Counted from the first letter of the stretch, positions 52,863-62,194 are shown. The stretch: 64,000 bases of DNA from Arthrobacter nitroguajacolicus_D (GCF_031455195.1 NZ_JAVDSH010000014.1:39828-103827); one strand, 5' to 3'. Translations and numbers: made by a program. The notes: a model not told the origin generated them from the letters alone.

Positions 52863-53962
52863 GCACCGTCCACAAGCTCCCCACCGAGTTGGAACTTACT
52901 GCCCCCAAACACCTTCATCAATTGTCACTTCGGCGAGTACCGAGCCCCACCTTCTTCCTTGGGCTGGCCCTCGTGGTCGTGTTCGCCGTGTACGTCCTCC
53001 TGGGCAGCTACACAGTGACCATTCCGGACTTCTTCACCATCGTCATCAACCACTTGACCGGTGGGGAGAAAATCCCCGGCGCTAGCTTCATCGTCATGGA
53101 GCACAAACTGCCACGCGCCGTAGTTGGAACCATGATCGGCATCGCGTTCGGCCTTGCCGGGGCGCTGTTCCAAACCATGCTCCGGAACCCGCTGGCAAGC
53201 CCGGACATCATCGGCATCAGCTACGGCGCCAGCGCGGCAGCCGTGACGGCGATCGTGATCTTCGGCGCGTCCGGCGCTGTTGTTTCCTGGGCTGCGCTGG
53301 GCGGAGCGCTCGGTGTCGCAGCCATCATCTACGCAATCTCCCGAGGCACTGGCTCAGGCTCGGGCGGTGGCAGCCGGGGCAACGCGGCAGGCAACCGCCT
53401 CATCCTCGCCGGAGTGGGGATCGCCGCAGCCCTCCACGCGGTGGTCAACTTCCTCATGACCCGCGCAGATATCCGCACGGCCGCCGACGCCCTCATCTGG
53501 CTCAACGGCTCCCTGAACTCCTCCACCTGGGACCGTGCCGGAGTTCTCGCAGTCTCGTTGCTGGTCCTGATCCCTGCTGTCATTGCACTGGCTGGCCCGT
53601 TGCGGATCCTCGAACTCGGTGATGACGCTGCAGCCGGACTTGGCATCAAGGTCAACGCAACCCGGCTGGGACTGGTGCTGACCGCCGTCGGATTTGCCGC
53701 CGTCGCAACCGCCGCGGCCGGCCCGGTAGCATTCGTCGCGTTCCTCGCCGGCCCCATCGCCCGCCGCGTCGTCCGCAAACCCAGCCTCCCGGCGTCGGCC
53801 CTCACCGGTGCGCTGATCGTGCTGCTCGCAGATTTCTTCGCTTCCAATATTGCCCCCGTCATCCTCGACGGAACCGTCCTCCCGGTCGGCGTCATCACAG
53901 GCGCCCTCGGTGCACCCTTCCTGCTGTGGCTGCTGGTCACGTCGAACCGAAAGGAGGCCTGA
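52859..53962 (+). CDS. FecCD-family iron-siderophore permease, second subunit
   Basis: The 367-residue protein carries LPRAVVGTMIGIAFGLAGALFQTMLRNPLASPDIIGISYGASAAA and GPVAFVAFLAGPIARRVV, hallmarks of FecCD permeases, with a polar N-terminus (about 1-35) before the first TM helix. ATG at 52859 overlaps the previous stop as ATGA, so translation is coupled. The two permeases likely work as a heterodimer. Confidence 0.92.
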   Translation: MSTVHKLPTELELTAPKHLHQLSLRRVPSPTFFLGLALVVVFAVYVLLGSYTVTIPDFFTIVINHLTGGEKIPGASFIVMEHKLPRAVVGTMIGIAFGLAGALFQTMLRNPLASPDIIGISYGASAAAVTAIVIFGASGAVVSWAALGGALGVAAIIYAISRGTGSGSGGGSRGNAAGNRLILAGVGIAAALHAVVNFLMTRADIRTAADALIWLNGSLNSSTWDRAGVLAVSLLVLIPAVIALAGPLRILELGDDAAAGLGIKVNATRLGLVLTAVGFAAVATAAAGPVAFVAFLAGPIARRVVRKPSLPASALTGALIVLLADFFASNIAPVILDGTVLPVGVITGALGAPFLLWLLVTSNRKEA

Positions 53963-53963
53963 G

Positions 53964-54788
53964 ATGGCCGTCCTTAATGCCAAGGACCTTACGCTCCAAT
54001 ACGAGGCACGCAAGGTGGTGGAGGGGCTCACCACTGAGATCCCCGAGGGCAAAGTGACTATGATCGTGGGCGCCAACGCCTGCGGCAAATCCACGCTCCT
54101 TCGCGGACTCTCACGGCTCCTGAAGCCAGCCGGCGGCACCGTGACGCTCGACGGCAAGGACATCCACACCCGTCCCGCACGCGAACTCGCCCGCACGCTC
54201 GGCCTGCTTCCGCAGCACCCCACCGCCCCTGACGGCATCACCGTGCGCGACCTCGTGGGCCGCGGGCGGTATCCGCACCAAGGCTTCTTCCGCAGCTGGA
54301 GCGCGAGGGACGACGCCGCAGTGCAGCGCGCGCTCGACGCCACCGACACGCTTGGACTCGCTGAGCGAAGCATCGACGAACTGTCCGGCGGGCAGCGCCA
54401 GCGTGTGTGGATCGCCATGGCCCTGGCCCAGGAAACCGACGTCTTGCTCCTGGACGAACCCACTACCTACCTGGACCTCGCGCACCAGGTTGAAGTCCTG
54501 GACCTGATTACCGACCTCAACCGTAGCCGCGGCACCACGGTGGCCATTGTGCTTCACGACCTCAACCTCGCCGCCCGCTATGCAGACCACGTCATCGCCA
54601 TGAAGGGCGGGTGCATCGTAGCCGAAGGTCCCGCCCCGGAAGTGGTGACCGAGGAACTCGTGTTCAACGTCTTCGGCTTGGAATCCCGTGTGGTTCCGGA
54701 CCCAATTTCAGGTACACCGCTGATCGTCCCCATCGGACGCCACCATGCTCGCCCCGCTTCAACCAACGAACTGGAGATCGCCTCATGA
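53964..54788 (+). CDS. Iron-siderophore ABC transporter ATP-binding protein
   Basis: The 274-residue ATPase has Walker A GANACGKST, the Q-loop LLPQHP, signature LSGGQRQR, Walker B VLLLDEPTTYLD and the H-loop VLHDLN. It is of the FecE/FepC type and powers import. ATG at 53964 follows AAGGAGG. The end overlaps the next gene by 4 bases. Confidence 0.93.
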   Translation: MAVLNAKDLTLQYEARKVVEGLTTEIPEGKVTMIVGANACGKSTLLRGLSRLLKPAGGTVTLDGKDIHTRPARELARTLGLLPQHPTAPDGITVRDLVGRGRYPHQGFFRSWSARDDAAVQRALDATDTLGLAERSIDELSGGQRQRVWIAMALAQETDVLLLDEPTTYLDLAHQVEVLDLITDLNRSRGTTVAIVLHDLNLAARYADHVIAMKGGCIVAEGPAPEVVTEELVFNVFGLESRVVPDPISGTPLIVPIGRHHARPASTNELEIAS

Positions 54789-55840
54789 GTGCACAACCCA
54801 CCCAGGCTAAGGCAAGTGCCGCAGTGGAACCCATGACCCTCGCCTTCGACGTCACCGTTACGGCCGTGCAGGAGCTGAGCCCCAACTTCCGCCGGATCAC
54901 GTTTGGCGGTTACTCCCTGCGCGACTTTGGCGTAGCAGGGGACACCCTGGACCTGCGGGTGAAGCTGATGATTCCCTCCTTCGACGCCTCCGGGCAGCAG
55001 ATTCCGCTGCCACCCTTCAAGATGGAAGAAGCCGGCTGGTACCGGGAATGGCTGGCCATGGATCCCGCCGTCCGCGGGGACATGCGCACCTACACGGTCC
55101 GCTCCGAAAGACTCGACGCCGTGTACCCCGAAATCGACATCGATTTCGTCATGCATTTCGACGACGACGGCCACGGCGGGCCCGCAGCCAACTGGGCCGT
55201 AGCCGCGAAACCCGGTGACGCGCTCACCATCATCGGACCCAACAACCGCGCAGCACAGTGCACCACGGCCGGCGCCTACGGTGGCATCGAATGGCGACCC
55301 GGCCTCGCCCAGCGTGTCCTCCTCGCGGGCGACGAAACCGCGGTGCCCGCCATCAGCGCCATTTTGGAAAGCCTCCCCGCCGACATGACCGGCCACGCGT
55401 TCCTCGAAGTACCCTCGGCGGCAGATTTCCAGGACATCTCCACGGCCGCCGACATCGAAATCACGTGGCTGGCCCGAGGTGCGGCCATCGGACGATCCCG
55501 TCCGCACGGCGAGCTCCTCAAAGAAGCCGTGGCCAAAGCCGTACCAGTGCCCGGCTGGGTAGGCCTCAAAGGGACCGGGACGGCCGCCGGCCCCGAGCCC
55601 GAAGACGTCAACGTGGACCAGGACATCCTCTGGGAGACCCCCCAACGCATGGACGCCGCAGCCATCGAAGCCACCAAGAACCCCACGCTGCCCGCCGGCG
55701 CGCTGCCGTTCTACGCCTGGATTGCAGGCGAGGCGTTCGTCATCAAGGAAATGCGGCGGTACCTGGTGCGGGATGTGGGCATCGACCGCAAGCAAGTTGC
55801 GTTCATGGGGTACTGGCGGCGGGGCAAAGCCGAGGGCTGA
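54785..55840 (+). CDS. Siderophore-interacting protein (SIP), ferric-siderophore reductase
   Basis: The 351-residue protein has the FAD-binding RTYTVRS motif and the C-terminal NAD(P)H/siderophore region with RRYLVRDVGIDRKQVAFMGYWRRG, matching the SIP family, which reduces ferric siderophores in the cytoplasm to release iron. It is last in the operon and overlaps the ATPase stop (ATGA). A central insert (about residues 110-130, RLDAVYPEIDIDFVMHFDDD) is normal for the family. Confidence 0.9.
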   Translation: MSAQPTQAKASAAVEPMTLAFDVTVTAVQELSPNFRRITFGGYSLRDFGVAGDTLDLRVKLMIPSFDASGQQIPLPPFKMEEAGWYREWLAMDPAVRGDMRTYTVRSERLDAVYPEIDIDFVMHFDDDGHGGPAANWAVAAKPGDALTIIGPNNRAAQCTTAGAYGGIEWRPGLAQRVLLAGDETAVPAISAILESLPADMTGHAFLEVPSAADFQDISTAADIEITWLARGAAIGRSRPHGELLKEAVAKAVPVPGWVGLKGTGTAAGPEPEDVNVDQDILWETPQRMDAAAIEATKNPTLPAGALPFYAWIAGEAFVIKEMRRYLVRDVGIDRKQVAFMGYWRRGKAEG

Positions 55841-55868
55841 TCCTCTCCGCTGGGTGGCCGCTTGGCAG

Positions 55869-56000
55869 CCATCCTCTGCGCGCTCGGTCGTTCCTCCCTT
55901 AGACGCGCGCTGCCGGATGCCCGCCAACCGGCCCACTTCCGACGCTCTCTCACATGCCTCCTGCTTCCCGCTGACGCTCTCTCACATCCCGTTTCCCGAG
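55869..56000 (+). repeat. Dispersed repeat copy with GACGCTCTCTCAC sub-repeats
   Basis: GCGCGCTCGGTCGTTCCTCC begins at 55879 and is followed by CGCGCTGCCGGAT and, twice (about 55941 and 55972), GACGCTCTCTCACAT. The same ordered parts occur at 63321-63470. It lies between the SIP gene and the first SGNH hydrolase gene. Confidence 0.65.
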
Positions 56001-56050
56001 TTCACTTGGGGTTGGCTCGCACTTAACCGCGCGGCGGTAGCGTCGGGCAG

Positions 56051-56875
56051 GTGGTGGCTGGGGAGAACGTACGACGGCGGTTTGTCGCCTTGGGGGATTC
56101 CTTCACCGAAGGCGTGGGGGACCCGAGTAAGATCCTGCCCAATGGGGTCCGTGGCTGGGCCGATCGGGTGGCCGAGAAGTTGGCCAAGGCCGAGCCGGGC
56201 TGGGAGTACGCCAACCTGGCCGTGCGCAGCAAGAGGCTCCGGCACATCATCGACGAACAGCTCGAGCCCGCGCTGTCCATGGAACCGACGCTGATCACGC
56301 TGTACGCCGGCGGTAACGACATCCTCGACTTCGGAACCGACATGGATGCGCTCCTGAATGACTACGAACTGTTGGTCGCGCGGTTGAGCGGAACAGGCGC
56401 TACGTTGGTGCTGTTCACCGGCTTTGATGTGAAGGTGTCCGCCGTGCTGGAGCCCTTCAAGAAGCGCAACACCCTCTATAACCAACGCGTTCGCGACATC
56501 GCAGCCAAATACGATGCCGTCCTGGTTGATTACTGGTGCTTCGACGCCTACAAGGATTCACGGATGTGGGCCCCGGACCGGCTCCACATGTCCAAGGCCG
56601 GCCACAAATACCTGGCCGCCCAGGTCCTGGACCACCTCAACGTGCCGCACAAGATCTCGCCCAAGGAGTGGGACCCGCCTACCCGCATGTCAGTGCGCGA
56701 ATGGGAACGCCGGCAGCGCCGTTGGGTCAACGACTGGGTGGTGCCTTTGTTCGGACGCAAACTGCGGGGCATCACGCTGGGGGACACCCTCAGCCCACGC
56801 TGGCCGCAGCCTGTGAAGGTCCCACGCAAAGGCGGGCTGAAGAAGCTGGTGCAAGACCGGGAGGCAATGCAGTGA
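56051..56875 (+). CDS. SGNH/GDSL hydrolase
   Basis: The 274-residue esterase-like protein has the four SGNH blocks: FVALGDSFTEG (nucleophile Ser), Gly in VRGW, AGGND (Asn) and DRLHMS with the catalytic Asp-x-x-His. No signal peptide is present, so it acts in the cytoplasm or leaves by another route. No ribosome site precedes the GTG, but TAGCGT lies 7 bases upstream (56038-56043), suggesting leaderless translation. First of three paralogues; overlaps the second. Confidence 0.85.
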   Translation: MVAGENVRRRFVALGDSFTEGVGDPSKILPNGVRGWADRVAEKLAKAEPGWEYANLAVRSKRLRHIIDEQLEPALSMEPTLITLYAGGNDILDFGTDMDALLNDYELLVARLSGTGATLVLFTGFDVKVSAVLEPFKKRNTLYNQRVRDIAAKYDAVLVDYWCFDAYKDSRMWAPDRLHMSKAGHKYLAAQVLDHLNVPHKISPKEWDPPTRMSVREWERRQRRWVNDWVVPLFGRKLRGITLGDTLSPRWPQPVKVPRKGGLKKLVQDREAMQ

Positions 56876-57696
56876 AGGAACAGACCAGGTTCGTGGCACT
56901 CGGAGACTCCTTCACAGAGGGGGTTGGCGACATCGACCTTAGGCTGCCGAACAATTGCCGTGGCTGGGCGGACCGGGTGGCCGAGGAACTCGCCCGGCAC
57001 GATGACCGCACACAGTACGCCAACCTTGCCATCCGAGGGCGCCGGCTTCAGCGGATCATCGACGAACAAATCGAGCCCGCCCTGGCCATGAGTCCAACGT
57101 TGGTCAGCTTCTACGCAGGCGGCAACGACCTCTTGATGGCAAGGCTGAACATGGCCCAGCTCATGCGGGACTACGAGCATGCCGTGAGCCGCCTCAAAGC
57201 CAGTGGAGCTACCCTGCTGCTATTCACGGGCTACAACGTCCCCTTGTCTCCTTTGCTTGAGCCCCTCAAGGTCCGCACGGCTATCTACAACCGCAGCATT
57301 CGACGGCTGGCCGCGAAATACCAGACGCTCCTGGTGGACTACTGGTGCTTCGAGAAGTTCCAGGACGCTGGTATGTGGGCTCCGGACCGCCTGCACATGG
57401 CCTCTCCCGGCCACAGTTATATGGCCAAAAAGGTCCTTGAGGTCCTGCGTGCGCCGCACTCGCTCCAGCCGCCAGCGCTCGCCGTTCCCCGTCAGGGGTC
57501 CTTGGCTAAGAACATCGTCGACGACGTCGCCTGGCTGAAGCGCGACGTCGGACCGTGGTTCTCGCGTCGGCTCCGGGGCGTCTCAAGCGGCGACCACTTG
57601 GGTGCGCGTTGGCCGGAGCTGATGCCCGTGGTGCTGCCCGAACGGCTGGGTACCGCAAAAGCCCGGGAAGTTCAGCTGTCGAGCAGGTTTTCGTAG
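56872..57696 (+). CDS. SGNH/GDSL hydrolase, second paralogue
   Basis: The 274-residue protein resembles its upstream neighbour across its full length: FVALGDSFTEGVGD, RGWADRVAEELA, AGGNDLL, VDYWCFEKFQDAGMWAPDRLHM. All catalytic blocks are kept. GTG at 56872 overlaps the previous stop as GTGA. The shared C-terminal part ending in RRLRGVSSGD differs from other SGNH families and is common to all three paralogues. Substrate unknown. Confidence 0.85.
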   Translation: MKEQTRFVALGDSFTEGVGDIDLRLPNNCRGWADRVAEELARHDDRTQYANLAIRGRRLQRIIDEQIEPALAMSPTLVSFYAGGNDLLMARLNMAQLMRDYEHAVSRLKASGATLLLFTGYNVPLSPLLEPLKVRTAIYNRSIRRLAAKYQTLLVDYWCFEKFQDAGMWAPDRLHMASPGHSYMAKKVLEVLRAPHSLQPPALAVPRQGSLAKNIVDDVAWLKRDVGPWFSRRLRGVSSGDHLGARWPELMPVVLPERLGTAKAREVQLSSRFS

Positions 57697-57959
57697 CCTT
57701 CAGCGACGCTGGTGGCGGTGAATTCGATGATCTCGAAGTCGGCCACGCCATTGCTGTAGAACGGGTCCTCGGCCAAGGACGCGTCCAGCGTGGCCCGGTC
57801 AACTTTGGACAGAAGCACGCCTCCCGTGGCTGGGACGCGACGGCCCGACGCGAGGAAGATCCCGCCGTCGAACGCTTCCTTAAGCCAGGCCATGTGGCCG
57901 GGTCGGTGAAAGTCGACAATTTCGTCGGGAACCTTGTAGGTCAATGAGACAACGAACAT
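57672..57959 (-). CDS. YciI-family protein
   Basis: The 95-residue protein has the YciI-like ferredoxin-fold pattern: MFVVSLTYKVPDEIVDFHRPGHMAWLKE with His-Asp-like residues, GGVLLSKVDRATLDASLAEDPFYSNGVADFEIIEF. It may be a small lyase or binding protein; function unknown. ATG at 57959 is chosen over GTG 57965. The 3' end overlaps the SGNH gene by 25 bases. Confidence 0.82.
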   Translation of the reverse strand: MFVVSLTYKVPDEIVDFHRPGHMAWLKEAFDGGIFLASGRRVPATGGVLLSKVDRATLDASLAEDPFYSNGVADFEIIEFTATSVAEGYENLLDS

Positions 57960-58027
57960 GCGCACAGCCTATCTGTTGGGCCGCCAAGGAGACCTAAGGA
58001 AGCTGTGGATTCTCATAAGATGGGTGC

Positions 58028-58507
58028 ATGACTCAACCCCGCTGGCTCAACGCCGACGAACGCCGCGCCTGGCTGGCGCTGCTCAGCATCAACACCCTGC
58101 TCCCCTCGGCGTTGGACACCCAGCTGCAGTCGGCCGGTAAGCTCTCCCTTTTCGACTACAACGTGCTGGCCATGCTTTCCGAAACTGAAGGCCGTTACCT
58201 CCCCATGAGCGAGCTCGCTGCGCGGACAAGTGCCTCTTTGTCGCGGCTCTCGCATGTGGTCACCAAGTTGCAGAAACGCGGCTGGGTCGAACGGCAGGCG
58301 CACCCCGGCGATGCCCGCGTCACGGTCGCGCACCTGACCGACGCAGGAATGTCCACCATCGTGTCCCTTGCCCCGGGACACGTGGAATCCGTGCGCACGT
58401 TGATGCTGGATTCGCTGAGCCCGGACGACGTCGCCGACCTCGCGCGCATCGGTGAAAAGATCGTGGCCCGGCTGGACAACAACCACTGGATCCTTCGGGA
58501 CTCCTAA
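58028..58507 (+). CDS. MarR-family transcriptional regulator
   Basis: The 159-residue protein has a winged helix with LPMSELAARTSASLSRLSHVVTKLQKRGWVERQAHPGDARVTVAHLTDAG, the standard MarR pattern. It is expected to be a dimeric repressor sensing small ligands. It starts 57 bp before the third SGNH gene and 68 bp from the divergent YciI gene, so either could be its target. Confidence 0.9.
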   Translation: MTQPRWLNADERRAWLALLSINTLLPSALDTQLQSAGKLSLFDYNVLAMLSETEGRYLPMSELAARTSASLSRLSHVVTKLQKRGWVERQAHPGDARVTVAHLTDAGMSTIVSLAPGHVESVRTLMLDSLSPDDVADLARIGEKIVARLDNNHWILRDS

Positions 58508-58563
58508 GCGGACGAATAAACGCTGCTTTGTGGCCGTGACAGGTGAAGTGGCAAACTGACGGC

Positions 58564-59328
58564 ATGGATTTTTCTGCCCGTTATGTTGCACTGGGGGACT
58601 CGTTCACAGAGGGTGTCGGCGACGACGACCCCACCCGTCCCAACGGCGTTCGCGGCTGGGCCGATGTTGTGGCCCAGCAGCTCGCCCACAGCAACGCGGG
58701 CTTCGGCTACGCTAACCTCGCCATCCGCGGCCGGAAACTCCGCCAGATCATGGCAGAGCAAGTGGATGCCGCCGTCGCCATGAATCCAACCCTGGTGACG
58801 CTGTACGCGGGGGCCAACGACATCCTGCGGCCCAAGATTGATATCGATTCGCTCTTGGAGGAGTACGACGCCGGCATCGCTAAGTTGAGCGCGACGGGCG
58901 CCACCGTAGTCCTCTTCACTGGCTTTGATGCGAAAGGCTCAAAAGTCTTCAGCGCCATGCGCGGGCGTACGGCGATCTACAACGAACTGGTCCGTGAAAT
59001 CGCAGAAAACCACGGCGCCTTGCTGGTGGACTACTGGCGATTCGACGAATACGACGACTGGCGCATGTGGGGCGAGGACCGGATGCACATGTCCACTGCC
59101 GGTCACGTCAATATGGCAAAGCGGGTGCTGGACGTCCTTGAGCACGAGCACGTGATCGAGGTGCCGGAACTGGCCCCGTTGCGGCTGGCGAACCGGGTGG
59201 AGTCCCTCAAGGCCAACGCCCGATGGCTGCGGGAATCTGCTGCACCCTGGGTATCGCGCCGCCTGCGGGGGGTCTCTTCGGGGGACGGCCTGAGCCCGAA
59301 GTACGCCCAACTGGTCAGGCCGCTCTAA
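58564..59328 (+). CDS. SGNH/GDSL hydrolase, third paralogue
   Basis: The 254-residue protein repeats the SGNH blocks of the two upstream genes: YVALGDSFTEGVGD, NGVRGWADVVAQQLA, AGANDIL (Ala replaces the second Gly), and GEDRMHMS. The shared ending is RRLRGVSSGDGLSP. ATG at 58564 is chosen; GTG 58543 would add seven residues. The stop overlaps the convergent apbE gene by 4 bases. Confidence 0.83.
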   Translation: MDFSARYVALGDSFTEGVGDDDPTRPNGVRGWADVVAQQLAHSNAGFGYANLAIRGRKLRQIMAEQVDAAVAMNPTLVTLYAGANDILRPKIDIDSLLEEYDAGIAKLSATGATVVLFTGFDAKGSKVFSAMRGRTAIYNELVREIAENHGALLVDYWRFDEYDDWRMWGEDRMHMSTAGHVNMAKRVLDVLEHEHVIEVPELAPLRLANRVESLKANARWLRESAAPWVSRRLRGVSSGDGLSPKYAQLVRPL

Positions 59329-60131
59329 GCGGCTTTCCTGAAACCGGGCGTCGAAAGAAGGGTTCCGTCCCGGCGAACCGCGAGCACCTCAACGCCCCAC
59401 CTGTCCACGGCCCGATCCAAGGCGCCCGCGCCACCGGCAACGATGGCCGTTGCAAGGACGTCGGCAGTCACTATGTCCGATGCGGCAACGGACACCTGCG
59501 CGAATTCCGGCCTGTTCGAGCCAACCGCCCAGATATGTTCCCCACGTTCCGCTGACCCCGACGTTGCCAGGGCGCTCATGGATTTCAAGGGGAAAGCTCC
59601 CAATAGCGCCTGCCGGTCCAAAGGATCCACGATGCCGGCAAGCCACGGTTCCTTGGTGTCCGGGGCTGAGTGGCCGGGATCGGGCGACCCACTCACCAGC
59701 ACGTCCCCGCCGGCGTTGACGCACCAGTCCCGCAACCCAAGTGCCCTCAGCGATAACGCCGCTTCGCGCATGGCATGTGCTTTCACGATCCCGGACAGGT
59801 CCAGACCGCCATCAGGCCGCTCTGCCGTGAAGGCCCCTTCCGTCGCGAGCCGCCACTCGGATGCTTCGGCGTAAAGCTCCTGCATTGATTCGGAGGCGTA
59901 CGCCAGGGTCAGCTCACCGCGGTCCAAACGGCTCGCCTCCGATCCTGCCCTGTAAAGGCTGAACGTCAGGTCCAGGTGGGTGAAAATTCCTTCCACGACC
60001 TCGACGGCGGACTCGACCTCGTCGACGGCGGTCTCGGCCGGCGCTGTGCTTGCCACGGTCAGGCTCACCACGGTGCCCATGCTGGGGAACGTACGGGCCC
60101 GGAGCCGCTGCACTTTAGAAGTTTGCTGCAT
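59325..60131 (-). CDS. apbE: FAD:protein FMN transferase (ApbE)
   Basis: The 268-residue enzyme transfers FMN from FAD to a Thr in extracytoplasmic flavoproteins. It shows FPSMGTVVSLTV at the N-terminus, LDLSGIVKAHAM, NAGGDVLVSG and the metal-binding DIVTADVLATAIV. A lipobox is not seen and the signal peptide is unclear. ATG at 60131 overlaps the FMN-binding protein gene by 17 bases; AGGCGG is 6 bases upstream. Its likely substrate is that neighbour. Confidence 0.9.
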   Translation of the reverse strand: MQQTSKVQRLRARTFPSMGTVVSLTVASTAPAETAVDEVESAVEVVEGIFTHLDLTFSLYRAGSEASRLDRGELTLAYASESMQELYAEASEWRLATEGAFTAERPDGGLDLSGIVKAHAMREAALSLRALGLRDWCVNAGGDVLVSGSPDPGHSAPDTKEPWLAGIVDPLDRQALLGAFPLKSMSALATSGSAERGEHIWAVGSNRPEFAQVSVAASDIVTADVLATAIVAGGAGALDRAVDRWGVEVLAVRRDGTLLSTPGFRKAA

Positions 60132-60639
60132 CGAGGGCCGCCTGGAGGGAAGTGAGGTAAGCGTCGCTGGTGACAGTCGCGCCGCCGATGGTTTGGACGT
60201 TGGCTGATTGGGCTTGCAGTACTTCAGACCTCAGCACAGGCGCGGCCCGGCTGCTGATCTGCGCGGATTTCCGTTCCGCATCCGTGAGCTGGAGGGGTGT
60301 GACTTCGGTAATCTTGCCGTCCTGGATGGTGACCCGAACCTGCACGGTCCCGAAGCGGGTCTGGACCTGCGTGCCGTCGAAAGTTGCCGCCGTCGTACTT
60401 CCCGTGTTGGTGCCGGAACTGCTGCCGGTTCCGGTGTTACCGGAACTGCTGCCGGTTCCTGAGGAGGAGGACCCGGTGTTGGTGCCTCCGCCGGAACTTG
60501 TGCCGCCGCTCGTTGCGCTGCTACTGAGGCTGGTGGTGGTCGCCGCGCCGGTTTCGGCGATATGCGAGCCGGACTGCCAGCCGGCCAGAAGAATGCCTGC
60601 CAATGCGACGGCGGTTGCCAAGGCTGCTCGAATTCTCAC
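60115..60639 (-). CDS. Exported FMN-binding domain protein
   Basis: The 174-residue protein has a signal/anchor at about 5-25, a long Ser/Gly/Thr linker (about 30-75) and an FMN_bind domain ending with IGGATVTSDAY, whose Thr in the GATxTS-like site is probably flavinylated by ApbE. It should sit on the outside and shuttle electrons. GTG at 60639 overlaps the reductase stop codon as GTGA. Confidence 0.85.
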   Translation of the reverse strand: MRIRAALATAVALAGILLAGWQSGSHIAETGAATTTSLSSSATSGGTSSGGGTNTGSSSSGTGSSSGNTGTGSSSGTNTGSTTAATFDGTQVQTRFGTVQVRVTIQDGKITEVTPLQLTDAERKSAQISSRAAPVLRSEVLQAQSANVQTIGGATVTSDAYLTSLQAALDAANF

Positions 60640-62096
60640 CAGTCGAACCTTTCGTAGTGGAGTTGCTCCGCGGGGACGCCTGCCAATTCGACGTCCCGGA
60701 TAACGGACGCCGCCCAAGGGGACGGGCCGCAAACATACACATCGGCGTCCGCGATGCCCTGAACATAGGAGTGGAGTCCAAAACCGGCCTGGGCCACCTC
60801 CCGCGGAAGCCACGCGTGATCGCCGTGCGAACGTGGCCCCAGCAGGTGGAAGAGGGTGACGCCCCGGGCTTGGCAAAGCGCCATGATTTCCTGCCCAAGA
60901 AAGAGTTCGGATTCGTCATGGCCGCGGATCAGGACGGTCGCGTGACCAGGTTCGAACGGCGTGGTTTCCAACAGCGACCGCAGTGGCGTGATCCCGATGC
61001 CGGCACCGATCATCACCACGTCATCGCGGGATCGGGCTGCGGTGCTGAACAAGCCGTAAGGTCCCTCGATCGCCACCTTGGTTCCCGGCCTGATGCGTGC
61101 CAGGCGGGCAGAACCCTCGCCCAGGTTGCGGACAGTGATACGCAGTTTGCCGGGTCGGTTTCGGTCTCCGGGGACTGGTTCCGCGGAAAGGCTGAACGGG
61201 TGCGACTGCCACCACTGGCCAGGTGCCAGGAAGCGCCACAAGAAGAACCGGCCGCCAGCCCCGGATAGGCGCTCCAGATTCCTGCCCGTCATTTCGATGC
61301 TGAAGACATCCGGTGAAACCCGGACCACGCGACTGACAGTGAGTTGGTGCCTGAAGCTTGCTGCTAGGGGCTGGTATACGCGGAACCAGGCCAGTGCCAA
61401 CCCCGTGCCGATGCACAGCGCCAGCCAATACCAGCGTTGCCACGTCCCTTCGGCAAACAGCCCGCCCACACTGAACTGGTGGGGGATGGCAGTACCAACA
61501 GCCGCGTACGTCAGCAGATGCACCACATACCAGAACTCGTAAGGGAACTTGCGGCGGACCGCCACCAGGGACGTCACCACGACAGCGATGAACAGTGCCA
61601 TGGACACAAAAGCCAGCCACATGTCAGGAACGTTGATCCAGAGCGAGATGGACTCGCTCAACGGGTCAAGTCCTTCTGCGGCGCCGTATCCAATAGCTAC
61701 GAACAGCCCGTGCGCCAGGAGAAGATAGAGTGCCGGCTTCCCGAGGGATTTATGGATCTCCAAGGCACGATCATGTCCGATCGCGTTGTCGACCACAGGA
61801 ATCCTTGCCGCCAGTAACAGCATCAAAAGAACAAGGTCCATGCCGATCAGTCCAGCGACGATACCAAGGGCAGTCATGGTTCCAGCGAAGCTCGAGAAGC
61901 CGCTGGCCCCGCCATCGGCCAGCCAAAGAGCCACCGCCGCAGCACCCGACAACCAACCCGCGGCCCCGAGTAAATCTGCCCGGGCCAGCCGCCGTCGTGA
62001 TTGGGTACGGAAGCGGTCGACGGCGGGTGGCCGCCCCGCCGGTGGCGGCGCCGGCATGCTGTCCGCTGACGTATCAGGGTTCAATAACGAGGTCAT
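60636..62096 (-). CDS. Ferric reductase-like transmembrane flavocytochrome
   Basis: The 486-residue protein has about six TM helices with heme-ligand His in ALEIHKSLGKPALYLLLAHG and VVHLLTYAAVGTAIPHQF, then an FNR-type domain with HPFSLSAEP (FAD), IEGPYGLF and GAGIGITPLRSLLE (NAD(P)H). It moves electrons from cytosolic NAD(P)H across the membrane. With the FMN-binding protein and ApbE it forms an operon. Regulation not visible; a promoter would lie in 62097-62160. Confidence 0.87.
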   Translation of the reverse strand: MTSLLNPDTSADSMPAPPPAGRPPAVDRFRTQSRRRLARADLLGAAGWLSGAAAVALWLADGGASGFSSFAGTMTALGIVAGLIGMDLVLLMLLLAARIPVVDNAIGHDRALEIHKSLGKPALYLLLAHGLFVAIGYGAAEGLDPLSESISLWINVPDMWLAFVSMALFIAVVVTSLVAVRRKFPYEFWYVVHLLTYAAVGTAIPHQFSVGGLFAEGTWQRWYWLALCIGTGLALAWFRVYQPLAASFRHQLTVSRVVRVSPDVFSIEMTGRNLERLSGAGGRFFLWRFLAPGQWWQSHPFSLSAEPVPGDRNRPGKLRITVRNLGEGSARLARIRPGTKVAIEGPYGLFSTAARSRDDVVMIGAGIGITPLRSLLETTPFEPGHATVLIRGHDESELFLGQEIMALCQARGVTLFHLLGPRSHGDHAWLPREVAQAGFGLHSYVQGIADADVYVCGPSPWAASVIRDVELAGVPAEQLHYERFDW

Positions 62097-62164
62097 GACT
62101 CAAGACTCGCCAAGCATCCTTTGGTTCTGCTGTGAAAGAGCTTTAGGGGGCGTATGATGCCTGA

Positions 62165-62194
62165 TTGGTCTTAATTTGGCTTGGCCCGTAGAAT
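62165..62194 (+). promoter_or_regulatory. Probable promoter of rpmB-rpmG-rpsN
   Basis: TTGGTC at 62165-62170 and TAGAAT at 62189-62194 have an 18-bp spacer. Transcription would begin about 62201, leaving a roughly 290-base leader before rpmB. That leader has a small hairpin (62336-62341/62345-62350) and nothing else I can identify; no Zur-type box is visible. Confidence 0.5.
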
